Below, piece by piece: positions 25,515-36,559 of a stretch of 64,000 bases of DNA (its first letter is position 1; each line of letters starts with the position of its first letter). The notes beneath the pieces were generated by a model. It saw only the letters and a list, made by a program, of their open reading frames with translations. It was not told where the DNA came from and did no database searches. The DNA is taken from the NCBI GenBank assembly GCA_015501055.1, contig JADNYV010000011.1, positions 186,001 through 250,000 of the forward strand. The letters are read 5' to 3'. Source of the DNA: Mucidula mucida. Taxonomy: Eukaryota > Basidiomycota > Agaricomycetes > Agaricales > Physalacriaceae. The translations under genes and the position numbers were made by a program.

Positions 25515-26965
25515 TAGTGCTCAGAAGCATTGCGATGGAACTGAATACACTCACCTTGCCGCGAGCCAAAGACTTGGATCCCAGACTTTGGTGCGCTCTT
25601 GAACGGTTGCGTCGGTCGTCCACAGAAGTCAAGGCAGGATGAAGCGCGTCGCAGAGGATCGTCCTCGCCGCGGAGACAGCGCCGGAGGACAAGAAATCGT
25701 GCTTGAGGCCCAGGCAATCGAGTGATACGAATTCGTCCATAGTCAGGCGAGGAAAGCGGTCGACTTGCGGGAGCACGTGTCGTCGGTTCGGCTTGGGGCA
25801 TCGAGAATCGAGAGTCGAAGTCGTGAGATAATCGTGGTCGGTCGGCTTGTGGATTCGGAAGTGTGGCGTAGAGGCGGTTGACTTGCAGGAGCAACATGTC
25901 TCTTGAAGGTCGCATCGGTCGTCTATAGAAGTCGAGCTAGGATCAAGCATGTTGCAGGAGATCGTGCTCAACGCGAAGTGAGCGTCGAATTAGAAGAAGT
26001 CGTTCTTGAGGAAGTCGAGTCGGTTTGTGGCTACGAATTCGTCCATAGAGGCGGGTGGAGCGGTCGACTTGCGGGCTAACGTGTCGTCGGTTCGGCTTGT
26101 GACATCCGGAGTCGTGCGGTAGTCGGTCGGCTTGCGGGTTCGGAAGTGTGGCGTAGAGGCGGTCAGCTTGCGGGAGAACGTGTCGTCGGTCGGCTTGCGG
26201 AACTGGTGCATGTCGTGCTTGAGATCGGTCGTGAGCGGTCGATTTGCGGCGTCGAGAGTCGGTCGTCTTGGGGTAGGTCGGCTTGTGGGGAACAGTTAGT
26301 TCGTCCGCGAATAGTAGGGCGTAGAGACGGTCGGCTTGCGGGAGAACGTGTCGTCGGTTCGGCTTGTGGAATCGAAGGGCATGGGTTGAGGTGTAGCGGT
26401 CGACTTGCGGGAGAACGTGTCGTCGGTTCGGCTTGTGGAATCGAAGGCGTGATTCGAGGTCGTCAACGGTCGGCTTGCGGGAGATCGTGTCGTCGGTCGG
26501 CTTGTTGAATCGAGGATAATCGCGGTAGACTTGCAGGAGGTGGTCGGTGTATTGGTCGTCAGGTTGTGAGGCGGGCGAGTCTGAGCATAGCAAGGTTAAC
26601 CACTGTGACGACGACATCGAGCAATCTAGAACTCATTGGTCGATTGAGGCGCAACAGTGGCTGTCCTGCGTGAGATCATTAAATTGAGGCGTCTTAGTCG
26701 TCGTCCAGGGCGGCAGTGAGAGAGTGACTGACTGAGAGAGTGTGTGTGGGGGGAGTGTGGTGGGGAGAAGAGAAAGGCTGATGAATAATTTGGGTCCACA
26801 GCACGTCCTTTTATATTCAAGGGGGCGTCAGGGCTGTGCACAATGGACCGATCCAAATTGGGATAGACGTCCATTGTTCAACCCTTTTTTGGCTGGTCAA
26901 AGTTGTGTGGCGCTTCAGGGTCGGGTCGGGTCCAAAAAAGGCAATAATGTCGGGGGCATTGGGCT
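25425..26965 (-). repeat. Repeat element copy A (left arm of a divergent pair)
   Basis: A full-length copy read on the minus strand. From 5' to 3' it has a conserved upstream block (complement of the CCATTGTTCAACC region), a TATA box, a first exon, an intron and a long GC-rich exon. That exon repeats cores such as CCGCAAGCCGACCG and ACGACACGTTCTCC. A conserved 3' intron begins GTGAGT/GTGAGTG-like, followed by the tail ending near 25425. The donor of the first intron, GT in the other copies, is AT here (26635-26634). Long open frames occur in all three minus frames because the repeat lacks stop codons; they are not evidence of coding. Confidence 0.75.
26809..26815 (-). promoter_or_regulatory. 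TATA box of repeat element copy A
   Basis: TATAAAA on the minus strand, followed by AGGACGTGCTGTGGACC. The same box and downstream string recur in the other full copies at equivalent positions. Confidence 0.55.
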
Positions 26966-27224
26966 CGGCGCTTCGAGATGAGTCAATGACTACTACTTTC
27001 CATGGAGAACCACTTGGCGGCGCTATCAGTTCTTGATGAAGAAAGCTCTTCATATAACTTGAAGCAGTCTATAAGGGTCTAGTCACAGAGCACTCCAGCA
27101 TTTAAAATGTCATCATTGTCACTGTGGACAACGGACAGTGGCAAATGAGATCTGAGATTCAAGTTCTGGCCAACAACATTACACCTGATTAATCCCGAGT
27201 GGTGAACACTTCGACTGAACTTTG
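26966..27224. repeat. Conserved spacer between divergent repeat arms A and E
   Basis: This spacer separates two head-to-head arms. It shares blocks such as GAACCACTTGGCGGC and AACTTGAAGCAGTC with the spacer near 62640-62850, and a weaker relation with 58970-59375. It is therefore part of the duplicated unit rather than random intergenic DNA and may act as a bidirectional promoter. Confidence 0.6.
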
Positions 27225-28045
27225 ACCAGCCAAAAGATCAGAACAATGGACGACTACCCCCGCTTGGCATTGTACTTGCTCGCGTTGTTGTATAACCCTG
27301 ACCTGTCCTTGTATAAAAGGGCGCGCATCCACTTTGTGCCCCACTGCTATTATCCGCTTGCTGGGTCTTCAAAGTCCACACTTCAAATCCTCCCTTCTCC
27401 GACAACGCGAGTCGCCGCCTCGAATTCAATCTTACACAGGACGACCAAAATCTCAACCTAACTCGACTGGACGACCGACCGACCCACTCCGCGCTATTCC
27501 ATTCTGCAATTAAACCGACGACCCGTTGCCCCGCAAGCCGACCGCCTCTACGCCACAATTTTGAGTCGATCCCGCAACCCGATCCGCCCACGATGTGCCT
27601 CGATCTTCAAGCCACGACTGCGCAAGCCGACTACGATATGCTATCCAGCAAGCCGACCGACGACACGCCCTCTATGCCGACCGTTTCACTATCAAGACTC
27701 GTCTCGAGCCTCAAACCACGCAGTAACTTACCTTCCGCAAGCCGGCTCACCTTCTTCAACTACGATTTCTTCCATGATGCTGTTACGAGGACCACAGCGA
27801 AACACTAGGCGCACAATGAGCGACCGCGACTTCATTGTTTATAGCTACAATCGAGTCAACGAACACAATCCTCGATACGAGAAAAACTTACGGGATTCAG
27901 GCCTTGTTGGCATCTGCCCAGGTAAGTGTATCCACTGGCAGTCCCATTGCAAGATTTCTGAGCACTACTATACGACATTTCCTAGCGATGAAGGTGGAGG
28001 GTATTCCAGTCAAAATCAGCACTAACCCCTGTTCTGCCAGCAAGT
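27225..28045 (+). repeat. Repeat element copy E (right arm, short form)
   Basis: A diverged and shorter copy in plus orientation. It starts with GACCAGCCAAAAGATCAGAACAATGG-type sequence and has a TATA box (TATAAAA at 27312-27318). A reduced repeat exon has CCGCAAGCCGACCGCC cores. A 3' intron (GTAAGT at 27922 to TAG at 27985) precedes a tail matching the other copies (AAAATCAGCACTAACCCC). It converges with the IMPACT-type gene. Confidence 0.65.
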
Positions 28046-28179
28046 ACCGATTGTCTTCGCCGAGTCGTCGGTGGGGATCGCGCTTCATACAATGCCGGCG
28101 CAGCTCAACCGTCTTGTTCTTATTGAGGTCAAGGGTGTTTGGTAGCACTGTACTTTTGTCAGATATTGAGGAATCAATC

Positions 28180-28769
28180 TCACTTCTTCCTTTTCTTCTT
28201 CTTCTTTGACTGATTCTCTGCTTTCTCTCTCTTCCTTGAAAATCCACCCAGAGCCAAAGCGTCCCTTGCCACCTCTGATATCCTTCTCCACCGTTCTGAT
28301 CCGAGCTTGACCCCGCCGTACCACCGAGATACGACAATCACAACGTTTTCGCACTGTGACAGCTCAAGAAGTCGTGCAAGGAGATCTCCGCTGCCGCTCT
28401 CACCCCCATCTTGCTGGCCCAAGGTGAACTGGGCAGACTCTGAGCCTTGTGACGCGACTCTTACGCGATAGGCATACATGCAATGAGTAGCACGTTTGAG
28501 CTGGGGCTGACGCGTCAGGTGGTCTATGAATTGAGGCAGAAGGGTGCTATTTGTGAGACTGGTAGCATGTGCGAGGAAGACCGACTTGTGAGCGACAATG
28601 CGCTCCGAGGCATAAATGGCATGAGGCCATGATCCGTCTGGACTTGGCCGTAAGTTTTGAAGATGGAAAATGTGATGCGCGGTGTACCTTCGGAGCTGGA
28701 AGCGATGGTGGAGTATTGGGGCGTTGAGGATAGGCTTCGCGTTGGTAAAAGCGCGAGGCGCCTTATCAT
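28180..28769 (-). CDS. IMPACT/YIH1 N-terminal-domain protein (UPF0029)
   Basis: Carries the UPF0029 fold found in IMPACT/Yih1, which regulates the GCN2 kinase by competing for GCN1. Two exons (28769-28688 and 28637-28180) give 179 aa. The family block is clear: IYASERIVAHKSVFLAHA, then GDLLARLLELSQCENVVIVV and SRWYGGVKLGSERWRRI. There is no RWD domain, so this is the short form rather than a full Yih1. The N-terminus (MIRRLALLPTRSLSSTPQYS) is Arg/Ser-rich and looks like a mitochondrial presequence. The C-terminus is a run of lysines. Role in translation control or in mitochondria is undecided. Confidence 0.8.
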
Positions 28770-29079
28770 GGAAGAGTGGAAACAGGCGGTGTTTGCCGGC
28801 CGGCACCGACCTCTTTGTGCGATCGTGCAAACTGTATCTCTAGACTATCGCCAGCCAATAGCACTCTCAACCGTGCCTCATTGGAAGCACTGACTTGTCC
28901 ATTTCCGGCCGCGTTTCAAGGTGGAAGAGAACTGCTGGTTGATCCGAGTGTCAGAATACCATTCGGTCTGCGAGCGACCATGCTGGTCCAATCGATTTCA
29001 CGGTTTCGGCCCCTATGCCGACTGGATAAAAGGGTGCACCATCTGCATTTTACACGGTTCTACCTTTCTTCACTCTGCA

Positions 29080-30291
29080 ATGCGTATGTCTGCTCAATTT
29101 TGCCTTTGGGCCAGCTAACAAAGTTCTCCAGGTCTGATTATCCGTGACGATCCTCCTGCCGTTGGCGACTACATTGCCAACTACATTTACAAGCGGTGGG
29201 TACCATCGCTACCATGCTGCTGCGTTTCTAACGCGTCGATAGGATAAACGACTTTGCACCTACTCCCGAAAAGCCGTTTGTCTTGGGATTGCCTACTGGA
29301 TCGTCGCCCATCCCCACCTACAAGGCCCTCATCCAGCTCGTCAAAGCCGGAAAGCTCTCGTGCGTCACGGATCTGGCCTTGTCTTACTCCCGATCATTAA
29401 CTAAAAAGCCCAGATTCAAGAATGTGGTCACGTTCAACATGGACGAGTACGTGGGCCTGCCCCGCGATCACTCCGAGTCCTACCACACGTTCATGTTCCG
29501 CGAGTTCTTCTCGCATAGTACGTGGGCCCTCGAGATCCCTTCCGATTGATATCTGACGTTCTCCTTAGTCGATATACCTCCTTCCCAGGTTCACATCCTA
29601 GATGGAAATGCTGTGGACCTTATCGCTGAATGCAAGTCCTACGAGGAAAAGATCAAGTCGTATGGCGGCATCGAGCTTTTCCTCGGAGGCATCGGCGAAG
29701 ACGGTCACATTGCTTTCAATGTATGAAACCCTTCTCCAGTGTCTAAACTCGGTGCCAACGCTTGACCTTTAGGAACCTGGCTCGTCTCTCGCCTCGAGAA
29801 CCCGCATCAAGACTCTGGCTTACGATACTATCCAAGCGAATGCTCGATTCTTCAATAACGATATTTCGGCTGTACCGCGGATGGCTTTGACAGTCGGAGT
29901 AGCTACAGTCTTGGACAGCCGGGAGGTCGTCGTTGTCGTCACAGGTCTTCGAAAGGCGTTGGCATTGAGCAAGGCAATTGGTGCGTCTGGCTATCGGACA
30001 CACCTAGCAGCAGCTGATATCTTTCTAGAGGAGGGTGTCAACCATCTTTGGACTTTGTCTGCTCTGCAGCTCCACCCGTGGGCTCTCATCGTCGTTGATG
30101 AGGACGCTACAGCAGGTTAGTGTTTACTATCCCTCGCATTACTGACGTCGACTGACTATTCCCTCCCTAGAACTCCATGTGAAGACCGTCAAGTACTTCG
30201 CGTCCATCGAGCGTGTTCAAGACGAAGTTGAGCGTAACCAGGCCGCGTTGAAAGCCAAGGGCATCGTGGAGGCTGTTGGCAGCATGGAGTA
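29080..30291 (+). CDS. Glucosamine-6-phosphate deaminase
   Basis: Converts glucosamine-6-phosphate to fructose-6-phosphate and ammonia in chitin and GlcNAc use. Eight exons are inferred. The first coding exon is only four bases (ATGC, 29080-29083). It joins exon 2 at 29132 to give MRLIIRDDP, the usual family start. Motifs are [26 protein letters not shown] (catalytic Asp), [19 protein letters not shown] (catalytic Asp and His) and [13 protein letters not shown]. All introns are 45-65 bases with consistent phases. Protein length is close to that of fungal and animal GNPDA. A chitin-degrading lifestyle or cell-wall recycling would both fit. Confidence 0.92.
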
Positions 30292-30611
30292 ACTGCTGCA
30301 ACATGATGTATCTATCTGTATATTATGCGCGACCTCAAAAAGAAAACTAGAGATCTCTGTTGTAGTATTGGTTGTCAATCTATATATACCACAGCCCGTA
30401 TCGTATCGTATACGTAGACCATTAGACTGTAATAATAATTTGTATCCGTAGTGTATTCACGTATAGTAGTTCTAGATTATGATTTTGACCTTTAGTCGTA
30501 GGTGTGGGAACTTGGAAGGAAGCGAAGATTCAAGAAAAGCACAAAACATCTAGTGCGAGTGCTGCATGAAGCTATCTGGTAAGTACACTGTCGTAAGCTG
30601 AGCTCACTGAT
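30292..30611. other. Intergenic region
   Basis: Lies between the deaminase stop and the start of repeat copy B1. AT-rich, with repeated TATATA/GTATCG strings likely belonging to the 3' UTR. No gene is recognised. Confidence 0.4.
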
Positions 30612-32143
30612 TGACTCATCTCAAAGCTCGATAAACGGCAATGCCCCGACATTATTGCCTTTTTCGGACCCGACCCGACCCTGAAGCGCCACACAACTTT
30701 GACCAGCCAAAAAAGGGTTGAACAATGGACGTCTATCCCAATTTGGGTGGGTCCATTGTGCACAGCCCTGACACCCCCTTGCATATAAAAGGATGCGCTG
30801 TGGACCCAAATCATTCGTCAGCCTTTCCCTTCTCCCCACCACACCACATCCCCCCCCCCCCACTCTATCTCGCAGTCTCTCTCTCACTGCCGCCCTAGAC
30901 GACTACTACGACGCCTCAATTCAACGATCTTACGCAGGACAGCCGCTGTTGCGCCTCAATCGACCGGTGAGTTCTAGATTGCTCGATGTTATCGCCACAG
31001 TGGTTAACCTTGCCATGCTCAGACTCACCCGCCTCACAACCGGACGACCGATAGACCGACCGCAGCCTGCAAGTCTACCGCTCCCGCCACGAAGTTCCTC
31101 GATTCCACAAGCCGACCGACGACACGATCTCCCGCAAGCCGACCGTTGACGACCTCGAATCACGCCTTCGATTCCACAAGCCGAACCGACGACACGTTCT
31201 CCCGCAAGCCGACCGTCTCTACGCCCTACTATCGTTTCGCGGACGACCGACATCGACTAACTGTTCCCCACAAGCCGACCTACCCCAAAACGACCGACTC
31301 TCGACGCCGCAAACCGATCGACTATATGATGCTCCTGCAAGCCGACTGCTCGCGACCTCAACTCACACATTCGATTCCACAAGCCGACCCGACGACACGC
31401 TCTCCCGCAAGCCGACCGCCTCTACGCCACACTTTCGAACCCGCGAGCCGACCAACTAGCGCACGACTTCGACTCTGGGTTCTCGATGCCACAAGCCGAA
31501 CCGACGACACGTTAGCCCGCAAATTGACCGCTCCGCCCGCCTATATGGACGAATTCGCAGCCACAAACCGACTCGACTTCCTCAAGAGAGTTCTTCTAGT
31601 TCGACGCTCTCTCCATGACGAGGACGATCTCCTGCAACGCGCTTGATCTGCCTCGACTTCTACAGACGACCAACGCGACCATCAAGAACGCACCAAAATC
31701 TGGGGCTATGTTGCTTCTGCAAGTCGACCTCGCACCGTCAGCTCCGCAAGCCGACCGCCTCTATGCCAAACTTTTGATGCCACAAGCCCACTTACGACGC
31801 ATTGTCCAACAAGTCAACCGCCTCCTTCGCCTCACTATGTATCCACAAGCCGTCTCGACTTCTTCAAGCACGATTTCTTGTCCTCCGGCGCTGTCTCCGC
31901 GGCGAGGACGATCTTCTGCGACGCGCTTCATCCTGCCTTGACTTCTGTGGACGACCGACGCAACCGTTCCAGAGCGCACTGAAAATTTGGGATCCGATTC
32001 TCTGGATCACGGCAAGGTGAGTGCATTCAGTTCCGTGAGCACTATCGCAGGACACGTCCTAAGTGCGAAGAAGGTGAAGTTGTCCTTTTTTCAGTCAGAA
32101 TCGGCATTAGTCCCCATGATGCTGAGGTGCAATCATCTTTGTG
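30612..32143 (+). repeat. Repeat element copy B1
   Basis: A plus-strand full copy. It has an upstream block ending GGGTTGAACAATGGAC, a TATA box (30784-30790), a pyrimidine-rich leader, and a first intron (GTGAGTTCTAG ... CATGCTCAG). The long repeat exon is rich in CAAGCCGACCG. A shortened 3' intron (GTGAGTGCATTCAG ... CTATCGCAG) has lost about 12 bases. It ends where copy B2 begins. Confidence 0.75.
30784..30790 (+). promoter_or_regulatory. TATA box of repeat element copy B1
   Basis: TATAAAA followed by GGATGCGCTGTGGACCC, equivalent to the boxes in copies A, B2, C and D. Confidence 0.5.
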
Positions 32144-33480
32144 CACAGCTCTGGCACCCCCCATCTGTATAAAAGGACGTGCTGTGGACCCAAATGATTC
32201 CCCATCCTTTCTTTCGTCCACACCACTCTCACTCTCACTTCCACACTGTCTCTCACTCAGTCTCTCAAAGCCGCCCAGGACGACGACGCATCAATACAAT
32301 CTCATGCAGGACAAACGCTGTTGCACCTCAATCGACCGGTGAGTTTCCTGATTGCTCAATGTCATCGCGATTAACCTTGTTATGTTTAGGCTCACCCGCC
32401 CCACAACCAGACGACTACTAGACCAACCGACCAGCTCCCGCAAGTCGACCGCTGCCGCCACGATTTGCCTCCATCCCACAAGCCGACCGACGACACGATT
32501 TCCCGCAAGCCGACCGTTCACGAACACTCGACTCACGCCTTCGAATCCACAAGCCGAACTGACGACATGTTACTCCCACAAGACGACCGCCTCTACGCCA
32601 CCTTCGCGGACGACCGACTTCGTTTATCTGTCCCGACGACACATTACTCCCGCAAGACGACCGACTCTCGACATCGCAAACCGACCGACGACATGTGGCT
32701 CCTGCAAGTCGACCGCTTCCGACCGATTCTCAAGCACGACTCGCACCTTCAGCTCCGCAAGCCGTCCCGACGACACGCTCTCCCGCAAGCCGACCGCTCA
32801 CGACCTCGACTCACGCCTTCGATTCTACAAGCCGAACCGACGACACGTTATCCCGCAAGCCGACCGTCTCTGCGCCCCACTTTCGATTCGCGGACGACCG
32901 ACTTCGACCTTCTATTCCACAAGCCGACCGACTCTCAACACCGCAAATCGACTGACGACATCTAGCTCCTGCAAGTCGACCGTTGACAATCGATACTCAA
33001 GCACGACTCGCACCTTCAGTTCCACAAGCCGAACCGACGACACGCTCTCCCGCAAGCCAACCGCCTCTGCGACATGTTAGCCCGCAAGTCGACCGCATCC
33101 CTAGCCTCAATATGGACGAATTCGCATCCGCAAGCCGACTCGACTTCCTCAAGCACGATTTTCTTCTATTTCGACGCTGTTTCCACGACGAGGACGATCT
33201 TCTTTGATGCGCTTGATCCTGCCTCGACTTTATAGACCGACGCGACCATCAAGAGCGCACCGAGATTTGGGATCCAAGTCTCTGGACCACGGCAAGGTGA
33301 GTGCATTCAGTTCCATCGCAATGCTTCTGAGCACTATCGCAGGACACGTCCTAAGTGCGAAGATGGTGAAGTTGTCCTCTTGATTCTGTCAAAATCAGCA
33401 CTAATCCCCGTTATGTTGAGGTACAATTATCAACACCAAGGCCTCAGAGTTTGTAAACATCGAAAGAGTATATAGTGTAG
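32144..33480 (+). repeat. Repeat element copy B2, tandem to B1
   Basis: Starts inside the promoter block (GCACAGCTCTGGCACCCC), so the more upstream conserved block is missing. A TATA box lies at 32168-32174. The first intron begins GTGAGTTTCC and the repeat exon follows. The 3' intron is 33297-33342 (GTGAGT ... CGCAG), and the tail continues into the duplicated flank before the membrane-protein gene copy 1. The B1/B2 arrangement suggests unequal crossing-over. Confidence 0.75.
32168..32174 (+). promoter_or_regulatory. TATA box of repeat element copy B2
   Basis: TATAAAA followed by GGACGTGCTGTGGACCC; conserved among copies. Confidence 0.5.
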
Positions 33481-33788
33481 ATCGTAATGCCGGTTGGTAT
33501 CCCTTGCGTCGCCATAGAATCCATGTTCGTTTGTCAAGTCCGAGTCAACGTCGTCCAGTCTGAGATAATGTGTCGTCGCGTCGGAGCGGACCGCAAAAGC
33601 AAGCTCCTTCCAGTAGCGCGGCAGAAAGGGTAGCCCAAAGTGCTCCGATGCGGAAATATCCCAAACGCGATATGAGCCACGTTAGCGCGCGTCGACTCTT
33701 CAAGTCTCCCAAGTTTCGAAAGCTGCTGGTCGGAAGTCAAAGTGCAATGCCGGCGGCAACTCGATTTTGGCGCCTGGCTCTTACCGCC

Positions 33789-34502
33789 ATGGTCCAACGG
33801 TTTGCTTTCGTATTGATTCTTCTAAGCTGCTTCTCTCTCGTTTACTGCAACACTGAAATCATCAACTTTGTTGTAGAGGATGATGTATCTTCTTTGGAGT
33901 ATGCCGCGCCATATTACACTGGTGAGATAGATTGACTGACGTCCACCAGACCAAACCAAATCTCCGCTGAGCTCAGTGCGGGTGCAAATGAAATAGAGTC
34001 GGTTATTATCCTGAATGAGACTGTCGAAGGAAGAGACACAGGGGACCTCTGGTTATCTCTAGATACCGGCGGTTCATGGAACGCGTATGTCAGGTTTACG
34101 CTTAGGATATCTTGGGCTGCCAGTGTATGTTTACATTAACCTCTCCCTTGCATCTGATTATTGAATGATTTGTAGTATCCAACAGACTTCTCCATTAGTC
34201 TCTACAACCCAACAGACGCTTCCCTTGAACGCGTCAAATACGCGCACATACACGCTGTTCACTCGGGTGTATTTACCCCGCCTGTTGAGCGCACCTTGGA
34301 ACCACTGCGGGTTCCGTTTACTGTCATTCTTGAGCCTTTGGTTTTTGGTGTCCTCCCGTTGTCTGTTCAGCCTGTCCTTGTTTGCCTTGGGGTGGTTGTA
34401 CTGGGCGCGGTACTCGTTACGCCCAAGATCCACGCGGTTCTGGCTAAGATCGCGATGGAAGCTAGGAAGGAGACTGTGCTTAAGGCTATGCGGAGGAAGT
34501 GA
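33789..34502 (+). CDS. Small type I membrane protein, possibly PGA1-like; copy 1 of 3
   Basis: Three exons (33789-33898, 33950-34124, 34176-34502) give 203 aa. A signal peptide (MVQRFAFVLILLSCFSLVYC) is followed by a luminal beta-rich domain, one membrane helix (VLPLSVQPVLVCLGVVVLGA) and a short basic tail ending RRK. Length and topology resemble Pga1, the small partner of GPI mannosyltransferase II, but I cannot confirm this from sequence alone. The start is the ATG in strong context (ccgccATGG); an upstream in-frame ATG at 33747 would bury the signal peptide. Two paralogues lie at 56.6-57.3 kb and 60.1-60.8 kb, each in the same position downstream of a repeat element. Confidence 0.7.
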
Positions 34503-34931
34503 GATGCTTCTTGTTCTCGTGTGGTCAGTGGGTCACAATGTCTACGCGACGCTGACGTTCCGAGCTGCGTTCCAGTTCGGCTGCGCTATATGCTTTGACC
34601 CTTCAGCGACGACGATGGTGGGTTTGGTAGCATCGTGTTGCCATCTGGAAGCAAGTTCTGCACTGGACTTCTTCGTATCCAATGTGGTACAGACGGATGA
34701 CACGATATCGTTACTACCTAGAAGCGAATGATCAGTGATTGCGCAGGATGCCCAAGGAAATACGAAGTCGTAGTGTAAAGTGGTTGTCTCACCAGATGCG
34801 ACCATGCTTGAAAATAGAGCATTCAGGCGCATAGAAAGCGACGTCGTCATTGGTCCTATCCGATCACGTGTTGTGTCGCGTCATGTTTAAATTTGAAAAA
34901 TTTGCTCAACAGCCCGTCTTTTCCTTCCTCC
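34503..34931. other. Intergenic region, partly duplicated flank
   Basis: The first ~110 bases match the 3' flank of membrane-protein copies 2 and 3 (GTGGTCAGTGG ... TCTACGCGACG ... GATGATGG-like). The remainder is unique and precedes the cyclin-like gene. No exon is recognised. Confidence 0.45.
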
Positions 34932-36559
34932 ATGTTGCACTCGCCTCTCCCCCGCCTGACCAAGCCATCTTTGCGCCAGATCCGGTCGCGGACTCATTCT
35001 CTCCTTAGCATCGCTGAGCACAGTGACGATAGTTTAGTTGACGACATCCAACCCTCAGATCAGCCCGCGATATGGTCGACATCACCGACAATGCCGTCCT
35101 CTTCCTCGTTGTTGACGACCCCGGACGTTCTTCTATCCGATGATGATTCGCCTCCAGTACGCCGTGACTCTTTCTCACGTACCCTGTTCGCAAAGTTGAA
35201 GGACGTCGCCTCGTCATCGTCTCGCTTCTCGTCGATGAGCACGGTGTCTTCCAACATGTACTTTTCTCCCGGCTCTAACGCAACCTCTACACCTCATCGC
35301 TCCTCAAAGAAACGACGCGCTAGCTCATCATTCGGATCTCTAGGCCCCAGGCGCAAAAGGGCACGCATACACGAACCTCAAATCAAGCGCCTGCTAACGC
35401 TAGACGACGACGAAGCACGCCCCGCGAAGAGATCGAAGAATGTGGCCTTGTCACGCCCAGGAAGCCTGCGACGAGCCGATTCCTTACGAGTCTCAGCATC
35501 TGAATGGGTTCCCACTGCTCCCTCAACACCTTCCTCCGAACGTCTGCCAGGAGTGCCAGTCATCGCGCCTCCCGCCGACTATATCCCCTTTCAGCCTCTC
35601 ACTGCACGTTCTCGTTTAGCCGCTTATCTGAAGCGCGAGCTGGAGTGGAGAGGCGAACTACGCATGGAACGTTTACAAGGAGACTTTCATGTGTGGGAAG
35701 CGTATATCGGATTAGGACCGCAATCCAGGAGAAACGTCTTGGAATGGATTGTGGGCGTCCATCACCAGCACAATCGTGATGGCTATTCCTCCGACGAAGA
35801 TAGTGAGGAGGACTTTGACGACCTGGGTCTTGCTGATCAGCTAGCCTTACCTGAAACACGCTTTCACGCCGCCTATCTTTTTCTTCTCTTCGCTTTTCAG
35901 AAAGGATGGGGTGGTTGGTATGCGTGGGACATGGCAGTGGCCTGCATTGCAATAAGTGTCAAGGTACGTTTACCCCTTGCCATCGAATTCAGCGTAACTG
36001 TAACTGAATTTCCTGCAGTTTCATCATGATTTCCTCCCACCTCTACAGCCTATCTGTTCTGATGATCTTCTACGCCTTGCCCCTCATCAACTGTATTATG
36101 GCGACCTAGAGGAATCGCAACGCTTGCTTCTGAGGACCCTCGACTATCGCATTGGCGGCACAACTTCGCCTAATGGACTCATTCGCGAAATCTGGGATGC
36201 TCTTCCGGGTGTGCGAGACACTTTTTCACCCAAGGAATGGCGCTTGGTCATTACGGAGACGTGGCGCCTGCTACTCATCGTAGTCAGCCAGCCCGATGTA
36301 CTACAGTTTCCGTTGAGCACCTTGACGTCCGCGGCAGTAATTGATGCGTCTCTGACAGTCTTGACGTGGCGCTCGGCCGACGTGCAGGACGTGGAAGGGT
36401 TGATGTGCGACGTCGAAGCCATGCTACAGATCAGAAGTGTATGTCATTTGGCTGCTTTATGATCTTCTAGTTAATCTTTCCTCATCTTAGGCTGATTTTG
36501 AACGTTGTAGAAACTGGATTTCTGAAGTTATAGATGCCTCTGAAGGCCGCCCGTTCTAA
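34932..36559 (+). CDS. Cyclin-fold protein with long disordered N-terminus
   Basis: Likely a cyclin-type or CDK5-activator-like regulatory subunit. Exons 34932-35963, 36019-36438 and 36491-36559 give 506 aa. Residues ~1-210 are Ser/Pro/Arg-rich with several basic clusters (SSKKRRASS, PRRKRARIHE, RPAKRSKN) suggesting nuclear location and phosphorylation. The C-terminal half has helices like a cyclin box: RFHAAYLFLLFAFQKGW, WDMAVACIAISVKFHHDFLP, then ESQRLLLRTLDYRIGG. An acidic stretch (YSSDEDSEEDFDD) lies between. The resemblance is in helix pattern and a few residues, so the family call is moderate. Confidence 0.6.

Noticed and set aside
25943..26617. A 224-codon minus-strand open frame rich in Pro, Arg and Asp
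   Set aside because: It lies in the repeat exon of copy A, where all minus frames are open because the 70-bp unit lacks stop codons. The frame is not kept between copies.
33899..33949. A very short (~30 bp) intron starting at GTGAGA in the triplicated gene
   Set aside because: It breaks the frame in copy 1. The GTATGC donor gives a normal ~51-bp intron and keeps the frame in all three copies.
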